Shown here: positions 31,446 to 32,099 of the stretch, piece by piece | How positions within the stretch are numbered: the first letter of the stretch is position 1 | Layout of the letters: the number at the start of each line of letters is the position of its first letter | NCBI GenBank assembly: GCA_044371545.1 | Contig: JBILTM010000034.1 | Span: 1 to 32,099 of the forward strand | Length of the DNA stretch: 32,099 nucleotides | Source of the DNA: UBA4615 sp044371545 | GTDB lineage: Bacteria; Pseudomonadota; Gammaproteobacteria; Burkholderiales; Burkholderiaceae_E | Direction of reading: 5' to 3' | Program-made: the position numbers and the translations under genes | Notes under the pieces: generated by a model | Database searches by the model: none | What the model saw: only the letters and a program-made list of their open reading frames with translations | What the model was told of the DNA's origin: nothing

Positions 31446-32099
31446 CGTGGCTCGGGCCGCAGCGCGGCAAGGATCAGTTCGACGTGAGTGTCGAGCATGC
31501 GCTCCGGGTCGACCGAGGCGCCCGTCAGCCCGCACAGGTCGAACGAGTGCGTCCACATCGCCTTCATCACCAGCGGCGAGATCCAAAGGTGCGCGGCGGT
31601 CTCGGCGTCGATCGCGCGGAACTCGCCGCTCGCGATGCCGCGCTCGAGGATCGAGGCGAACAGGTCGTTGTTCGGCCGGATCACCTCGTCGTGGAAGAAG
31701 CGGGCGACTTCGGGGAAGTTGCCCGCCTCGGACATGATCAGCTTGCAGAGCCCCGCGAGGCGGGTGCCGCCGAAATCGCGCCACCAGGTGCGCATGAACG
31801 CGTCGACCAGGTCCGAGGCCGGCGCGTCCGAATCGTCGATCTCCGCGCGGAACCGGTCGAGCAGGCGCACGATGTTCTCGCGCACGAGGGCCTTGAACAG
31901 GTCTTCCTTGTTCGCGAAGTACAGGTAGAGCGTGCCCTTCGAGACGCCGGCACGCGACGCGATGTCGTCCAGGCGCGTCGCCGCGTAGCCGCGCTCGACG
32001 AACAGGTCGAGGGCGGCGTCGAGCAGCTCGGCGGGACGGCTCTCCTTGCGGCGCTCCCAGCGGGGGACGTGGGGCGCGGCGGGCGCGGGTACGGGCGGG
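31442..32099 (-). CDS. TetR/AcrR-family transcriptional regulator, start outside window
   Basis: This is a TetR-type repressor running off the right edge; 218 residues are in the window and the frame is still open at 32098 with no plausible start codon before it. The DNA-binding domain is complete: PAELLDAALDLFVERGYAATRLDDIASRAGVSK, then GTLYLYFANKEDLF, the standard helix-turn-helix with its YxYFxxKEDL cap. The C-terminal ligand-binding half contains WWRDFGGTRLAGLCKL and LWISPLVMKAMWTH. Its stop overlaps the adaptor gene by GTGA, so it is co-transcribed with the pump it most likely represses. The operator should lie upstream of its start, outside the window. Bases before the conserved domain encode a Pro/Ala-rich N-terminal stretch. 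Confidence 0.93.
   Translation of the reverse strand, partial: PPVPAPAAPHVPRWERRKESRPAELLDAALDLFVERGYAATRLDDIASRAGVSKGTLYLYFANKEDLFKALVRENIVRLLDRFRAEIDDSDAPASDLVDAFMRTWWRDFGGTRLAGLCKLIMSEAGNFPEVARFFHDEVIRPNNDLFASILERGIASGEFRAIDAETAAHLWISPLVMKAMWTHSFDLCGLTGASVDPERMLDTHVELILAALRPEPR

Noticed and set aside
30246..31784. Longer adaptor frame starting near 31784
   Set aside because: The extra N-terminal 113 residues are out of frame with, and overlap, the TetR gene; GTG 31445 begins directly at the membrane anchor.

Overview
The window is very GC-rich throughout and almost fully coding. It reads as a chromosomal segment of a Gram-negative betaproteobacterium, most likely Burkholderiales. Reasons: lipid A/core (waaA) and outer-membrane (tolC) genes, an isoaspartate-methyltransferase-like gene / rhodanese / tolC order familiar from that group, many GTG and TTG starts, and O-antigen-type genes (wbpL, wbpM, wbpV, wzm, wzt). 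By eye the glycan genes are as GC-rich as the flanks, so nothing suggests very recent acquisition. No tRNA, rRNA, CRISPR array, insertion sequence or phage gene was seen. No stretch longer than about 160 bases lacks a gene.

Layout. Left edge (1-2109): the 3' part of rfbC (dTDP-rhamnose synthesis), a PlsC-type acyltransferase, and a convergent apaH. Region 2126-8514 is a divergent sugar-initiation block. On the minus strand are wbpL (undecaprenyl-phosphate sugar-phosphate transferase) and wbpM (UDP-GlcNAc 4,6-dehydratase type). On the plus strand are a Wzx-like flippase, a WbpV-like SDR and a GT2 glycosyltransferase.

Region 8530-20509 is one tightly packed ten-gene minus-strand operon. In transcription order it is: wzm, wzt (with a carbohydrate-binding tail), a zinc-ribbon methyltransferase, a 1412-residue methyltransferase/coiled-coil/GT2/GT4/methyltransferase fusion, another methyltransferase, four genes that together match the GDP-D-glycero-alpha-D-manno-heptose pathway (kinase, SIS isomerase, nucleotidyltransferase, HAD phosphatase), and a GT2 glycosyltransferase. 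Most junctions overlap by 4, 11 or 14 bases.

Region 20670-24405 holds algC/manB (phosphomannomutase/phosphoglucomutase), a TylF-like O-methyltransferase and waaA (Kdo transferase). Region 24537-32099 is a minus-strand six-gene block: a TetR repressor (start lies outside the window), an RND adaptor, an RND pump, a Pcm-like methyltransferase, a rhodanese and a TolC-family channel. Together they make a complete tripartite efflux system with two extra genes inside it.

How the genes fit together (inference): WbpM and WbpV make a UDP-N-acetyl-6-deoxyhexosamine and WbpL loads it onto undecaprenyl phosphate. dTDP-rhamnose and GDP-heptose supply further sugars. The GT2 enzymes and the giant fusion extend and methylate the chain. 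Wzt recognises the finished end and Wzm/Wzt export it. The most unusual object is the giant fusion protein next to a long Wzt, which may combine polymerisation, length measurement and methyl capping in one polypeptide. A second odd point is a Wzx-like flippase beside a complete ABC exporter, with no Wzy or Wzz in view.
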